From Streptomyces sp. HM190 (lineage in GTDB: Bacteria; Actinomycetota; Actinomycetes; Streptomycetales; Streptomycetaceae), in the NCBI RefSeq assembly GCF_009857135.1, contig NZ_CP047318.1:6076001-6140000 (forward strand): a stretch of 64,000 nt of DNA, read 5' to 3'. The notes beneath the pieces were generated by a model. The model had not been told where the DNA came from and did no database searches. It saw only the letters and a program-made list of their open reading frames with translations. The first letter of the stretch is position 1. Each line of letters opens with the position of its first letter. The position numbers were made by a program, and so were the translations under genes. Below, piece by piece: positions 42,315 through 51,612 of the stretch.

Positions 42315-43478
42315 ATGGCTTACCTCGACCACGCGGCGACGACCCCGATGCTCCCGGAGGCGGCGGAGGCGCTGACCGCCCAGCTGAGCGTCACCGGCAA
42401 CGCCTCCTCGCTGCACGCATCCGGCCGCAGAGCCCGCCGTACCGTCGAGGAGGCCCGCGAGACCCTCGCGGAGGCCCTCGGAGCCCGCCCCAGCGAGGTC
42501 GTGTTCACCTCCGGCGGTACCGAGGCCGACAACCTCGCCGTGAAGGGGCTGTACTGGTCCCGCCGCGACGCCGACCCGGCCCGCACCCGGGTCCTCGCGA
42601 GCCCCGTCGAACACCACGCCGTGCTCGACGCCGTCCACTGGCTCGGCGAGCACGAGGGCGCCACTGTCGAGTACCTCCCCGTCGACACCTACGGCCGCGT
42701 CCACCCCGAGGCTCTGCGCGAGGCCATCGCCCGCGACCCCGACGACGTGGCGCTCGCCACCGTGATGTGGGCCAACAACGAGATCGGCACCCTCATGCCG
42801 GTCCGTGAACTCGCCGACGTCGCCGCCGAGTTCGGTGTCCCGCTGCACGCCGACGCCGTCCAGGCCTTCGGCCAGGTACCCGTCGGCTTCGCGGACTCCG
42901 GCCTCGCCGCCATGACCGTCTCCGGCCACAAGATCGGCGGCCCCTACGGCATCGGCGCGCTCCTCCTGGGCCGCGAGTACAGCCCCGTGCCGGTACTGCA
43001 CGGCGGCGGCCAGGAACGCCACGTGCGCTCCGGCACCCTCGACGTCCCCGCCATCGCGTCCTTCGCCGTCGCCGGCCGTCTCGCCGCCGAGCAACAGCAG
43101 TGGTTCGCCCGCGAGATCGGTGCCCTGCGCGACGGTCTGGTCGACGCGATCCGCACGGCCGTACCGGACGCGCTCCTCGGCGGTGACCCGGTGGACCGGC
43201 TGCCCGCCAACGCGCACTTCACCTTCCCCGGCTGCGAGGGCGACTCCCTGCTGCTGCTCCTCGACGCCCAGGGCATCGAGTGCTCCACCGGTTCGGCCTG
43301 CACCGCCGGCGTCGCCCAGCCCAGCCATGTCCTCCTCGCCACCGGAGCCGACCCGGACCTCGCCCGCGGCACCCTCCGCTTCTCCCTCGGCCACACCTCC
43401 ACGGAGGCCGACGTCGAAGCGGTCGCCAAGGCGATCGGCCCCGCGGTCGAACGCGCCCGCACCGCGGGCCTGACCTGA
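42315..43478 (+). CDS. Cysteine desulfurase (NifS/IscS family)
   Basis: 387 residues from ATG 42315; the longer open frame to 42138 is not supported. The PLP lysine is Lys206 (TVSGHKIGGPYG) and the persulfide cysteine is Cys329 in GSACTAG, with a second Cys at 323. The start AYLDHAATTPM is a family hallmark. The enzyme removes sulfur from cysteine and passes it on as persulfide. mnmA lies 0.9 kb downstream in the same direction, with a divergent amidase between, so the likely sulfur acceptor is MnmA for tRNA 2-thiouridine; iron-sulfur use is also possible. Confidence 0.94.
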   Translation: MAYLDHAATTPMLPEAAEALTAQLSVTGNASSLHASGRRARRTVEEARETLAEALGARPSEVVFTSGGTEADNLAVKGLYWSRRDADPARTRVLASPVEHHAVLDAVHWLGEHEGATVEYLPVDTYGRVHPEALREAIARDPDDVALATVMWANNEIGTLMPVRELADVAAEFGVPLHADAVQAFGQVPVGFADSGLAAMTVSGHKIGGPYGIGALLLGREYSPVPVLHGGGQERHVRSGTLDVPAIASFAVAGRLAAEQQQWFAREIGALRDGLVDAIRTAVPDALLGGDPVDRLPANAHFTFPGCEGDSLLLLLDAQGIECSTGSACTAGVAQPSHVLLATGADPDLARGTLRFSLGHTSTEADVEAVAKAIGPAVERARTAGLT

Positions 43479-43614
43479 GGCCCGCGCCGCCCGCCGCCGG
43501 GAGGCGCGGTGGATGTCCGGCCGGGCCCGGCCCGCGGCCCCACGACGCCGCCCACGGCCTGCTCCGGGAGTCCGCCGGGCGCGCCGACTGCCCGCCGCCG
43601 CCCGCCCGGACGGC

Positions 43615-44322
43615 TCAGGTCGTCGCCGCGCCCGAACCCTTCGCCGCCGCGGCGCGCACCAGCTTCATGTAGCGGTCCCAGTCCCAGTGCTCGCCCGGGT
43701 CGGTGTGGTCGGTGCCCGGCACCTCGACATGGCCGATGATGTGCTCGCGGTCGAGCGGGATGTCGTAGCGCGCGCAGATCCGGGCCGTGAGACGGGCGGA
43801 CGCCTCGTACATCTCGTCCGTGAAGTCCTGCGGGCGGTCGACGAAGCCCTCGTGCTCGATGCCCACGCTGCGCTCGTTGTAGTCGCGGTTGCCCGCGTGG
43901 TACGCCACGTCCAGCTCGCGGATCATCTGGGTGACATGGCCGTCCTTGCGGACGATGTAGTGCGACGCCGCCCCGTGCTTCGGATCCTGGAAGACCCGCA
44001 CCGCGCTGGCGAAGCTGCCCTGGGTGACATGGATGACCACCATGTCTATGCCGAAGTCGTCCGGCCGGTCCGCCAGCCGCCAGTTCGCGTCCGAGGCCGC
44101 CACCCACCTCGCGCCCGCGTAGTCGACCTCACCCTCCTTGCGCGGCTTGGTGACGCCCGGCACCCGCCACCACGCGCGCGTCAGCTCGTCGCGTGCCACG
44201 ACGGCCGTACCCACGGCGGCCACGGCCGTGCCGATCAGCAGGGCCCGGCGGCCCACGCGCCGGTCCCCGTCCTTGCCCCTGCTCCGGGAAGCACCGTCCC
44301 CGGACGCCCTTCTGGTGCCCAC
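43615..44322 (-). CDS. N-acetylmuramoyl-L-alanine amidase (Amidase_2), Tat-type leader
   Basis: 235 residues from GTG 44320-44322. The N-terminus is basic with RRVGRRALLIG followed by a hydrophobic stretch (about 29-43), which fits a twin-arginine signal or anchor. The amidase fold has zinc ligands His98 (VVIHVTQG), His198 (IIGHVEVPG) and Asp208 (HTDPG), plus the AmpD-like GIEHEGF motif. It should cleave the bond between muramic acid and the stem peptide outside the membrane. It lies in opposite orientation between the cysteine desulfurase and mnmA. Confidence 0.92.
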   Translation of the reverse strand: MGTRRASGDGASRSRGKDGDRRVGRRALLIGTAVAAVGTAVVARDELTRAWWRVPGVTKPRKEGEVDYAGARWVAASDANWRLADRPDDFGIDMVVIHVTQGSFASAVRVFQDPKHGAASHYIVRKDGHVTQMIRELDVAYHAGNRDYNERSVGIEHEGFVDRPQDFTDEMYEASARLTARICARYDIPLDREHIIGHVEVPGTDHTDPGEHWDWDRYMKLVRAAAAKGSGAATT

Positions 44323-44381
44323 GAGCCGTCAACGGATACGCGCGGGCTCCGGTTCCCGGCGCCCCGTACCCTGGAGGGGTT

Positions 44382-45512
44382 ATGACTGACACCTCGCAGC
44401 GCCCCCGCCCCCTCCGTGTCCTCGCCGCCATGTCCGGCGGGGTCGACTCCGCCGTGGCCGCCGCCCGCGCCGCGGAAGCCGGGCACGACGTGACGGGCGT
44501 CCACCTGGCGCTCTCCGCGAACCCGCAGTCGTTCCGCACGGGCGCCCGGGGCTGCTGCACCATCGAGGACTCCCGCGACGCCCGCCGCGCCGCCGACGTC
44601 ATCGGCATCCCGTTCTACGTCTGGGACCTCGCCGACCGCTTCCGTGAGGACGTCGTCGAGGACTTCATCGCCGAGTACGAGGCCGGCCGCACCCCCAACC
44701 CCTGCCTGCGCTGCAACGAGAAGATCAAGTTCGCGGCCCTCCTCGACAAGGCGCTCGCCCTCGGCTTCGACGCCGTCTGCACCGGCCACTACGCCAAGGT
44801 GATCGTCCACGACGACGGCACACGCGAGCTGCACCGCGCCTCCGACATGGCCAAGGACCAGTCGTACGTCCTCGGCGTGCTCGACGAGAGGCAGCTCGCC
44901 CACGCCCTGTTCCCGCTGGGCGACACCGTGACGACCAAGGACGAGATCCGCGCGGAGGCCGAGCGCCGGGGCCTGTCGGTCGCCAAGAAGCCCGACTCGC
45001 ACGACATCTGCTTCATCGCCGACGGCGACACCCAGGGCTTCCTCGCGAGCCGCCTCGGCAAGGCGGAGGGCGACATCGTCGACGAGTCCGGCACCGTCCT
45101 CGGCACCCACGAGGGCGCGTACGGCTACACCATCGGCCAGCGCAAGGGCCTGCGCATCGGCACCCCGGCGCCCGACGGCAAGCCGCGCTACGTCCTCGAC
45201 ATCTCCCCGGTGGACAACACCGTCACCGTCGGCCCCGCCGCGGCCCTCGACGTCGACGGCCTCACGGCGATCAGGCCCCGCTGGTGCGGCGCCGCGCCCA
45301 CCGGCCCCGGCACCTACACCGCCCAGCTCCGCGCCCACGGCGGCGAGACCGAGGTGACCGCCGAGCTGGTCGACGGCGACCTCCACGTCCGCTTCACCGA
45401 GCCCGTCCGCGGCGTCGCCCCCGGCCAGGCGATCGTCCTCTACGACGGCACGCGTGTGGTCGGCTCGGCGACGATCGCGTCTACCACGCGCGCGAGGGCG
45501 GGCGCCGTCTGA
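44382..45512 (+). CDS. mnmA: tRNA-specific 2-thiouridylase MnmA
   Basis: 376 residues from ATG 44382 with GGAGGGG upstream. The N-type ATP pyrophosphatase loop is SGGVDS (18-23). The catalytic cysteine is expected at Cys111 (CNEKIKF) and the persulfide-carrying cysteine at Cys210 (SHDICFIADGD). The C-terminal tRNA-recognition beta domain includes YTIGQRKGL. It thiolates U34 of Lys, Glu and Gln tRNAs using sulfur from a desulfurase, which fits the gene at 42315. The leader is short and shared with the divergent amidase gene. Confidence 0.96.
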   Translation: MTDTSQRPRPLRVLAAMSGGVDSAVAAARAAEAGHDVTGVHLALSANPQSFRTGARGCCTIEDSRDARRAADVIGIPFYVWDLADRFREDVVEDFIAEYEAGRTPNPCLRCNEKIKFAALLDKALALGFDAVCTGHYAKVIVHDDGTRELHRASDMAKDQSYVLGVLDERQLAHALFPLGDTVTTKDEIRAEAERRGLSVAKKPDSHDICFIADGDTQGFLASRLGKAEGDIVDESGTVLGTHEGAYGYTIGQRKGLRIGTPAPDGKPRYVLDISPVDNTVTVGPAAALDVDGLTAIRPRWCGAAPTGPGTYTAQLRAHGGETEVTAELVDGDLHVRFTEPVRGVAPGQAIVLYDGTRVVGSATIASTTRARAGAV

Positions 45513-45652
45513 GGGGCGCGCGCCCCGGCCATCGCGGCTCCCCGTCCCGAACGCCTCCCTCCGAGTAGCCATCCGCCCGAGGACGGCGCAGGCTGCTGGT
45601 GAGTGCTCCCTCAGACACGGCCCAGGGGCCGCAGGAGGCCCAGGAGGTCGTC

Positions 45653-46528
45653 GTGACAGCCACAGACCCGGCCGGAAGGCCGTCCGGGAAGCCGACGGCG
45701 GATCCGTCGGACCCGGCCGACGCGTCGAGGAACCGCCGCAGCCTCACCCACCGGGTCCGCTACGCCCTGCGCCACCCCGAGCGCGTGCCGGCGCACGCCC
45801 GCCGGGTGGCACGTGACACCTGGCTTCGGCTCAAGCACCGCGACCACATCGCGTACTACCGGGCCGTGATGGCCGCCGACACCGCCCGCAGCCCCGAGGC
45901 CGCCGTCGGGCACAACCCCTCGGTCGAGAAGTGGGAGCGAGTGGGCCGGATGCAGTTCGACTACCTCCTGCGGCACGGCCTGGAACCCCGGCACCGCATG
46001 CTGGAGATCGGCTGCGGGAACCTGCGCGCCGGACGTCTGTTCATCGACCACCTGGACGCCGGGAACTACTACGGCATCGACATCTCCCCGGCGATCCTCC
46101 TGGAGGCCCAGCGCACCCTCGTCCGGCAGGGGCTGCAGTCGAAACTGCCCTACCTCGTGCTCGTCGCCGACCTGACCTTCGAGTTCCTGCCCGAGGCCCA
46201 CTTCGACGTCGTGCACGCGCACAGCGTGTTCTCGCACTCACCGGCGCACGTCATCGAACAGTGCTTCGCCCACGTCGGCCGCCTCCTCGCCCCCGGCGGC
46301 TTCTTCGACTTCACCTACGGCCGCACCGAGGGCAAGGAGCACCAGGTGCTGCACGAGGACTTCTACTACCGCACCGACACCCTGGTGGAACTCGCCGCGC
46401 AGTACGGCCTGACCGCCCGCTTCATGGACGACTGGGAGGAGCTCCCGCACCGCCAGTCGAAGATCCGCCTGACCCGTGCCCCGGCGACCGCTGACGCACC
46501 GGACCCGGACACCGGGGGCACGTCCTAA
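45653..46528 (+). CDS. SAM-dependent methyltransferase
   Basis: 291 residues from GTG 45653, which has AGGAGG five bases upstream; GTG 45599 would add 18 residues but lacks a ribosome-binding site. An Arg/His-rich N-terminal part (RRSLTHRVRYALRHPERVPAH) precedes a class I methyltransferase domain with motif I MLEIGCGNLRAGR, motif II NYYGIDIS, and motif IV-like FDVVHAHSVFSH with LLAPGGFFDFTYG. The substrate is unknown. It follows mnmA by 140 nt and precedes the LOG-family gene by 9 nt. Confidence 0.86.
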   Translation: MTATDPAGRPSGKPTADPSDPADASRNRRSLTHRVRYALRHPERVPAHARRVARDTWLRLKHRDHIAYYRAVMAADTARSPEAAVGHNPSVEKWERVGRMQFDYLLRHGLEPRHRMLEIGCGNLRAGRLFIDHLDAGNYYGIDISPAILLEAQRTLVRQGLQSKLPYLVLVADLTFEFLPEAHFDVVHAHSVFSHSPAHVIEQCFAHVGRLLAPGGFFDFTYGRTEGKEHQVLHEDFYYRTDTLVELAAQYGLTARFMDDWEELPHRQSKIRLTRAPATADAPDPDTGGTS

Positions 46529-46537
46529 CGTGGACCC

Positions 46538-47077
46538 ATGAACATCTGCGTCTTCCTCTCCGCCGCCGACCTCGACGACCGCTACACCCGCCCCGCGCGG
46601 GAGTTCGCCGAACTCATCGGCAAGGGCGGCCACACCCTCGTGTGGGGCGGCTCGGACGTCGGGCTGATGAAGGTGGTCGCGGACGGTGTGCAGGAGGCGG
46701 GCGGCCGGCTCCTCGGCGTCTCCGTTCAGTTCCTGGCGGCCAAGGCCCGGACCGGCACCGACGAGATGGTCGTCGCCCGCGACCTCGCCGAACGCAAGCG
46801 CATCCTCCTGGAGAAGGCCGACGCGGTCGTGATCATGGTCGGTGGGACCGGCACGCTCGACGAGGCGACCGAGATCCTGGAACTGAAGAAGCACGGCCAC
46901 ACCGACAAGCCCGTGGTGCTCCTCAACACGGCGGGCTTCTACGACGGCCTCAAGGAGCAGTTCCACCGCATGGAGAGCGAGGGCTTCCTGCCCCGCCCCC
47001 TCACCGAGCTGGTCTTCTTCGCGCAGGAGCCGGTGGGGGCGATGGCGTACCTGGAGGAGTGCCAGGGCATGGAGTGA
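46538..47077 (+). CDS. LOG-family protein (cytokinin riboside 5'-monophosphate phosphoribohydrolase-like)
   Basis: 179 residues from ATG 46538. The Rossmann-like fold has the family motif in altered form: VGGTGTLDE (usual PGGxGTxxE), with Val for the first Pro. GGHTLVWGGSDVGLM and the DEMVVARDLAERK segment fit the TIGR00730/LOG group. Such enzymes release free base from nucleoside monophosphates; the substrate here is not proven. It is probably co-transcribed with the methyltransferase (9-nt gap). Confidence 0.9.
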   Translation: MNICVFLSAADLDDRYTRPAREFAELIGKGGHTLVWGGSDVGLMKVVADGVQEAGGRLLGVSVQFLAAKARTGTDEMVVARDLAERKRILLEKADAVVIMVGGTGTLDEATEILELKKHGHTDKPVVLLNTAGFYDGLKEQFHRMESEGFLPRPLTELVFFAQEPVGAMAYLEECQGME

Positions 47078-47124
47078 ACGGGGCGCGGACCCGGGCCGCC
47101 CCGGGGTGATGCGAGCATGACCGC

Positions 47125-47814
47125 ATGGCTACTCATGTGATCACCGGAGCGGGTTCCGGCATCGGCGAGGCCGTGGCCCGCCGTCTGCACGAGCGCGGCG
47201 ACGACCTCGTGCTGCACGCGCGCGACGCCGGTCGCGCGAAGGAACTGGCGTCGCGGTTCCCCGGGGCGAAGACCCTGGTCGGCGATCTCGCGGACCCGGA
47301 CAAGCTCTCCTGGGCGTTCTCCCACCAGACCCTGCCCGACCGCGTGGACTCCCTGCTGCACATCGCCGGGGTGATCGACCTCGGCCGGGTCGGCGACCTC
47401 ACCCCCAAGACCTGGCGCCACCAGCTCAACGTCAACCTCATCGCCCCCGCCGAACTGACCCGGCACTTCCTGCCCCAACTGCGCGCCGCCCGCGGCCACG
47501 TCGTGTTCGTCAACTCCGGCTCGGGACTGCACGCCTACGCCGACTGGGCCGCCTACGCCGCCTCCAAGCACGGCCTGAAGGCCCTCGCCGACTCCCTCCG
47601 CCACGAGGAGCACGGCAACGGGGTCCGCGTCACCACGGTCTACCCCGGCCGCACGGCCAGCCCCATGCAGGCGAAGGTCCACCAGCAGGAGGGCAAGGAG
47701 TACGACCCCTCCCGGTGGATCGCCCCCGAGTCCGTCGCCACGACGATCCTCATGGCCCTGGACCTCCCCCGGGACGCCGAGGTCAACGACCTGACGGTCC
47801 GGCCCGGTCGCTGA
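47125..47814 (+). CDS. Short-chain dehydrogenase/reductase
   Basis: 229 residues from ATG 47125. The NAD(P)-binding motif is TGAGSGIG (7-14), the catalytic Tyr144 and Lys148 are in AAYAASK, and Ser131 is in VVFVNSGSG. The NNAG-equivalent is LLHIAGV. The SDR fold is complete; substrate unknown. It stands between the LOG-family gene and an inverted-repeat element. Confidence 0.9.
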   Translation: MATHVITGAGSGIGEAVARRLHERGDDLVLHARDAGRAKELASRFPGAKTLVGDLADPDKLSWAFSHQTLPDRVDSLLHIAGVIDLGRVGDLTPKTWRHQLNVNLIAPAELTRHFLPQLRAARGHVVFVNSGSGLHAYADWAAYAASKHGLKALADSLRHEEHGNGVRVTTVYPGRTASPMQAKVHQQEGKEYDPSRWIAPESVATTILMALDLPRDAEVNDLTVRPGR

Positions 47815-47861
47815 GGCCGCTGCGGGACGCCCCGTGGCTCGGGGCCGGGGGTGCGTTGGCT

Positions 47862-48035
47862 GTGCGGGTGGGTGGGGGTTGTTCGCGCCCACGCGGCGGA
47901 GCCGCATGTGTCACCGCTCCGCGCCCCTGAGAAGCGACCGGGGCTGCGCCCCGTGCTCCTCAGCCGAAGGCCGGGCCGCGGGCCCAAGCTTCAGGGGCGC
48001 GGGGAACTGCGCGACAAGCCCCCACCCACCCGCAC
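47862..48035. repeat. Inverted-repeat intergenic element, copy 1 (MITE/REP-like)
   Basis: The ends are a perfect 17-bp inverted repeat (47862-47878 with 48019-48035). Inside are a second inverted repeat of 12 bp (47919-47930 with 47991-48002) and a central small hairpin (47939-47953). The core matches the second element at 54,022-54,184 in the opposite orientation: 47991-48013 equals the reverse complement of 54049-54071 in 23 of 23 bases, and 47932-47953 equals that of 54112-54133 in 22 of 22. No transposase is present. It fills the gap between the SDR and the MetE-family gene. Confidence 0.78.
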
Positions 48036-48132
48036 GAACCCACACAGCCGAACCAGCCCCCGGACCACCGCGGGGGTCCGGGGACGGCAGCCCCCGGAAA
48101 ACCCCGGCCCCCGAACACCTACGCTTCGACGT

Positions 48133-49149
48133 GTGAACGAACTCTTCGACTTCGGCCCCGCCACCGGCATCGGCTCCATGCCCGGCGGCGACGCCAGAGA
48201 GGCCGCCAAGACCGTCACCGGCACCTTCGAGTGGCCGGACACGGGCATGCCGTACCTGCCGGAACTCCCCGCCCGCGGCCCCGGCGCCGACATGATCGGA
48301 CGCACCGCCGGCCTGCTGGTCGAGCTGTACGCGCGCGTGGAGCCCAGCGGCTGGCGGCTCGGCGACCGGCCCGGCCGGGACACCCGCCGCGCGGTCTCCT
48401 GGCTCGGCGAGGACCTGGACGCGCTGGAGGAGTTCACACAGGGCTACGAAGGCCCGCTCAAGGTGCAGGCCGTCGGCCCGTGGACCCTCGCCGCCGCGCT
48501 GGAGCTGAAGAACGGCGAGGCGGCGCTCTCCGACCCCGGTGCCTGCCGGGACCTCGCCGGCTCGCTCGCCGAGGGCCTGCGTCTGCACCTCGCGGAGGTA
48601 CGGCGCCGCGTCCCCGGCGCCCGCGTCGTCCTCCAGCTCGACGAACCCTCCCTGATCGCCGTCCTGCGCGGCCAGGTGAAGACCGCCAGCGGCTACCGCA
48701 CCCACCGCGCCGTGGACCGCCAGCACATCGAGGCCACCCTCCGTGACGTCATCGGCGTCCACACCGACCCCGGGGCGGTCGTCGTGCACTCCTGCGCCCC
48801 CGACGTGCCGTTCGCGCTCCTCCGCAGGGCCGGCGCCGCCGCCGTCTCCTTCGACTTCGCGCTGCTCACCGAGCGTGACGACGACGCGATCGGGGAAGCC
48901 GTGGAGGGCGGCACCAGACTGCTGGCCGGTGTCGTGCCCACCACGGAGGGCCCATTGTCGGACCCTGCCGGTAGCGTCATGGGGGTCAGGACGTTGTGGC
49001 GCAGGCTGGGGCTGCATCCGGGGCTTCTCGCGGACGCCGTCACGGTCACTCCGTCGTGCGGCCTCGCCGGGGTCTCCCCGGCGTACGCGCGCCGGGCGCT
49101 GGCCCATTGCGTCCAGGCGGCGAGATCCCTCGCGGACAACCCAGAGTAA
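48133..49149 (+). CDS. Methionine synthase, vitamin-B12 independent family (MetE/UROD-like)
   Basis: 338 residues from GTG 48133. The sequence starts FDFGPATGIGSMPGGDA, typical of the short MetE C-terminal-like family, and contains the core segments VQAVGPWTLAAALELKNGEAAL, VVLQLDEPSL and VTPSCGLAGVSP. The last supplies a Cys in the expected metal-site position, and VVVHSCAPDVP supplies His and Cys. The single-domain length suggests a stand-alone homologue, not full MetE, so the acceptor is uncertain. It is followed at 15 nt by ligA. Confidence 0.88.
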   Translation: MNELFDFGPATGIGSMPGGDAREAAKTVTGTFEWPDTGMPYLPELPARGPGADMIGRTAGLLVELYARVEPSGWRLGDRPGRDTRRAVSWLGEDLDALEEFTQGYEGPLKVQAVGPWTLAAALELKNGEAALSDPGACRDLAGSLAEGLRLHLAEVRRRVPGARVVLQLDEPSLIAVLRGQVKTASGYRTHRAVDRQHIEATLRDVIGVHTDPGAVVVHSCAPDVPFALLRRAGAAAVSFDFALLTERDDDAIGEAVEGGTRLLAGVVPTTEGPLSDPAGSVMGVRTLWRRLGLHPGLLADAVTVTPSCGLAGVSPAYARRALAHCVQAARSLADNPE

Positions 49150-49164
49150 TGGGAGGACAACACG

Positions 49165-51384
49165 GTGGCCGGCGACAAGGACGCACAGCCCACATCGGTA
49201 CCCGCCGAGGCAGCGGTGCCCGCCGAGGCCCGCGAGAAGCACGCGCGGCTCGCCGAACAGATCGAGGAGCACCGCTTCCGGTACTACGTGAAGGACGACC
49301 CCATCGTCAGCGACGCGGAGTTCGACGAACTCCTGCGCACGCTGGAGGCGTTGGAGGACGAGTACAGCGAGCTGCGCACGCCGGACTCGCCGACGCAGAA
49401 GGTGGCCGTCGAGTACGAGACCGACCTCGCCGAGGTGGAGCACCGCGAGCGCATGCTCTCCCTCGACAACGTCTTCGACGACGAGGGCCTCGCCGCCTGG
49501 GCCGAGCGCGTCGCCAAGGACGTCGGCACCTCCGACTACCACCTGCTGTGCGAGCTCAAGATCGACGGCCTCGCGGTCAACCTCACGTACGAGGACGGCA
49601 GGCTCACCCGGGCCGCCACCCGGGGTACCGGGCGGACCGGCGAGGACATCACGCCCAACGTCATGACCATCGCCGAGATCCCGCACCGGCTGAAGGGCGA
49701 CCGCGTCCCCCGGCTCGTCGAGATCCGGGGCGAGGTCTACTTCCCGATGGAGGCCTTCCAGGGCCTCAACGAACGCCGGGTGGCGGCCGGCGAGAAGCCG
49801 TACGCCAACCCCCGTAACTCCGCCTCGGGTTCACTGCGCCAGAAGGATCCCAAGGTCACCGCCACCCTGCCGCTGCACATGGTCGTCCACGGCATCGGCG
49901 CCCTGGAGGGTTTCGACGGCGGCTTCACCCGCCTCTCCGAGGCGTACGACCTCCTCAAGTCATGGGGCCTGCCCACCGCCGAGCACAACAGGGTGGTCGA
50001 CGACCTCGACGGCGTACGGGAGTTCATCGCCCACTACGGCGAGCACCGCCACTCCGTGGCGCACGAGATCGACGGCGTGGTCGTCAAGCTCGACGAGATC
50101 CGGCTCCAGGGACGTCTCGGATCCACGGCCCGCGCACCCCGCTGGGCGATCGCGTACAAGTACGCGCCGGAGGAGGTCAACACCAAGCTCATCGACATCA
50201 AGGTGGGTGTCGGCCGTACCGGCCGGGTCACCCCGTACGCACAGGTCGAGCCCGTCACCGTGGCCGGTTCGGAGGTCGAGTTCGCGACCCTGCACAACCA
50301 GGAGGTCGTGAAGGCCAAGAACGTCCTCATCGGCGACACGGTCGTCATCCGCAAGGCCGGTGACGTCATCCCCGAGATCCTCGGGCCGGTCGTGTCGCTG
50401 CGCGACGAGAACGAGACCCGCCCGTTCGTGATGCCCACCGAGTGCCCGGAGTGCGGTGAGCCCCTGGCGCCCGCCAAGGAGGGCGACATCGACGTGCGGT
50501 GCCTCAACTCCCGCAGTTGTCCGGCCCAGTTGCGTGAGCGTCTCTTCTACCTCGCCGGCCGCAAGTGCCTCGACATCGAGCACTTCGGCTACGTGGCCGC
50601 CGCCGCGCTCACCAAGCCCCTGGAGCCGTCCGAGCCGCCGCTCCTCGACGAGGGCGACCTGTTCGACCTCACCATCGAGCAGTTGCTGCCCATCAAGGCG
50701 TACGTCCTCGACCAGGACAGCGGTCTGCCCAAGCGGGACCCGAAGACCGGCGAGGAGAAGCAGGCCCTGGTCTTCGCCAACAAGGAGGGCGGGCCCCGCA
50801 AGAACGCGCTCGCGATGCTGGAGAACATCCAGGCCGCCAAGAACCGGCCGCTCGCCCGCATCCTCACCGGTCTGTCGATCCGGCACGTCGGCCCGGTGGC
50901 CGCCGAGGCGCTCGCGCGCGAGTTCCGCTCCATCGACGCCATCAGGGAGGCGAGCGAGGAGCAGCTCGCCGCCACCGAGGGCGTCGGCGCCATCATCGCC
51001 GCTTCCCTGAAGGAGTGGTTCGCGGTGGAGTGGCACCAGGAGATCCTGCGCAAGTGGAAGGCCGCAGGCGTCCGTATGGAGGACGAGGGCGCCGGCGAGG
51101 AGCAGGGACCCCGCCCCCTCGAAGGGCTCACCGTCGTCGTCACCGGCACCCTCGAACACCACACGCGCGACGGCGCGAAGGAGGCCCTGCAGAGCCGGGG
51201 AGCGAAAGTGACCGGCTCCGTTTCGAAGAAGACCTCGTTCGTCGTGGTCGGCGACAACCCGGGGTCCAAGTACGACAAGGCGATGCAGCTCAAGGTTCCG
51301 GTCCTGAACGAGGACGGATTCGCGGTGCTGCTCGAACAAGGACCGGAAGCGGCGTCGGAAGTGGCGCTTCCGACCGAGGAGTAG
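49165..51384 (+). CDS. ligA: NAD-dependent DNA ligase LigA
   Basis: 739 residues from GTG 49165 with GGGAGG upstream. The adenylation lysine is Lys132 in LKIDGLAVNL. The Ia domain starts with EHRFRYYVKDDPIVSD. The OB fold is followed by a four-cysteine zinc finger (CPECGEP, CLNSRSC), helix-hairpin-helix repeats, and a C-terminal BRCT domain (LTVVVTGTLEHHTRDGAKEA). All parts of the bacterial enzyme are present. It seals nicks in replication and repair. It is co-directional with and 15 nt after the MetE-like gene. Confidence 0.97.
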   Translation: MAGDKDAQPTSVPAEAAVPAEAREKHARLAEQIEEHRFRYYVKDDPIVSDAEFDELLRTLEALEDEYSELRTPDSPTQKVAVEYETDLAEVEHRERMLSLDNVFDDEGLAAWAERVAKDVGTSDYHLLCELKIDGLAVNLTYEDGRLTRAATRGTGRTGEDITPNVMTIAEIPHRLKGDRVPRLVEIRGEVYFPMEAFQGLNERRVAAGEKPYANPRNSASGSLRQKDPKVTATLPLHMVVHGIGALEGFDGGFTRLSEAYDLLKSWGLPTAEHNRVVDDLDGVREFIAHYGEHRHSVAHEIDGVVVKLDEIRLQGRLGSTARAPRWAIAYKYAPEEVNTKLIDIKVGVGRTGRVTPYAQVEPVTVAGSEVEFATLHNQEVVKAKNVLIGDTVVIRKAGDVIPEILGPVVSLRDENETRPFVMPTECPECGEPLAPAKEGDIDVRCLNSRSCPAQLRERLFYLAGRKCLDIEHFGYVAAAALTKPLEPSEPPLLDEGDLFDLTIEQLLPIKAYVLDQDSGLPKRDPKTGEEKQALVFANKEGGPRKNALAMLENIQAAKNRPLARILTGLSIRHVGPVAAEALAREFRSIDAIREASEEQLAATEGVGAIIAASLKEWFAVEWHQEILRKWKAAGVRMEDEGAGEEQGPRPLEGLTVVVTGTLEHHTRDGAKEALQSRGAKVTGSVSKKTSFVVVGDNPGSKYDKAMQLKVPVLNEDGFAVLLEQGPEAASEVALPTEE

Positions 51385-51441
51385 GGGTTGAAGGCCACCC
51401 GTTCGGCGCATACCAGATGCATATGGGTGGCCGGTCGCATT

Positions 51442-51468
51442 CGGGCAACCGACGTAGACCGTTGCCCG
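51442..51468. promoter_or_regulatory. 8-bp inverted repeat upstream of the GGDEF-EAL gene
   Basis: CGGGCAAC (51442-51449) pairs with GTTGCCCG (51461-51468) across 11 nt. It overlaps a possible promoter, TTGCCC (51462) with TACTGT (51487) 19 bp downstream, so it may be an operator; it could also be a ligA terminator, being 58 nt past its stop. Confidence 0.4.
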
Positions 51469-51612
51469 TGAAAGCCTTGTGCGGCCTACTGTTGAGGTGT
51501 GCGCCTGCCGTGCCCGGTCGCGTGGCGGGTTCTCGGACGCGGTGCCGCCCCAGGGTTGTCGGGAGCGACGGGCCGCGTGGCGTGGGCACCGCCGGCTGTG
51601 AGAGGGACGGGA

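Noticed and set aside
47911..49686. A 591-codon minus-strand frame across the MetE-like and ligA genes
   Set aside because: It is a composition shadow; both plus-strand genes have family motifs and ribosome-binding sites.
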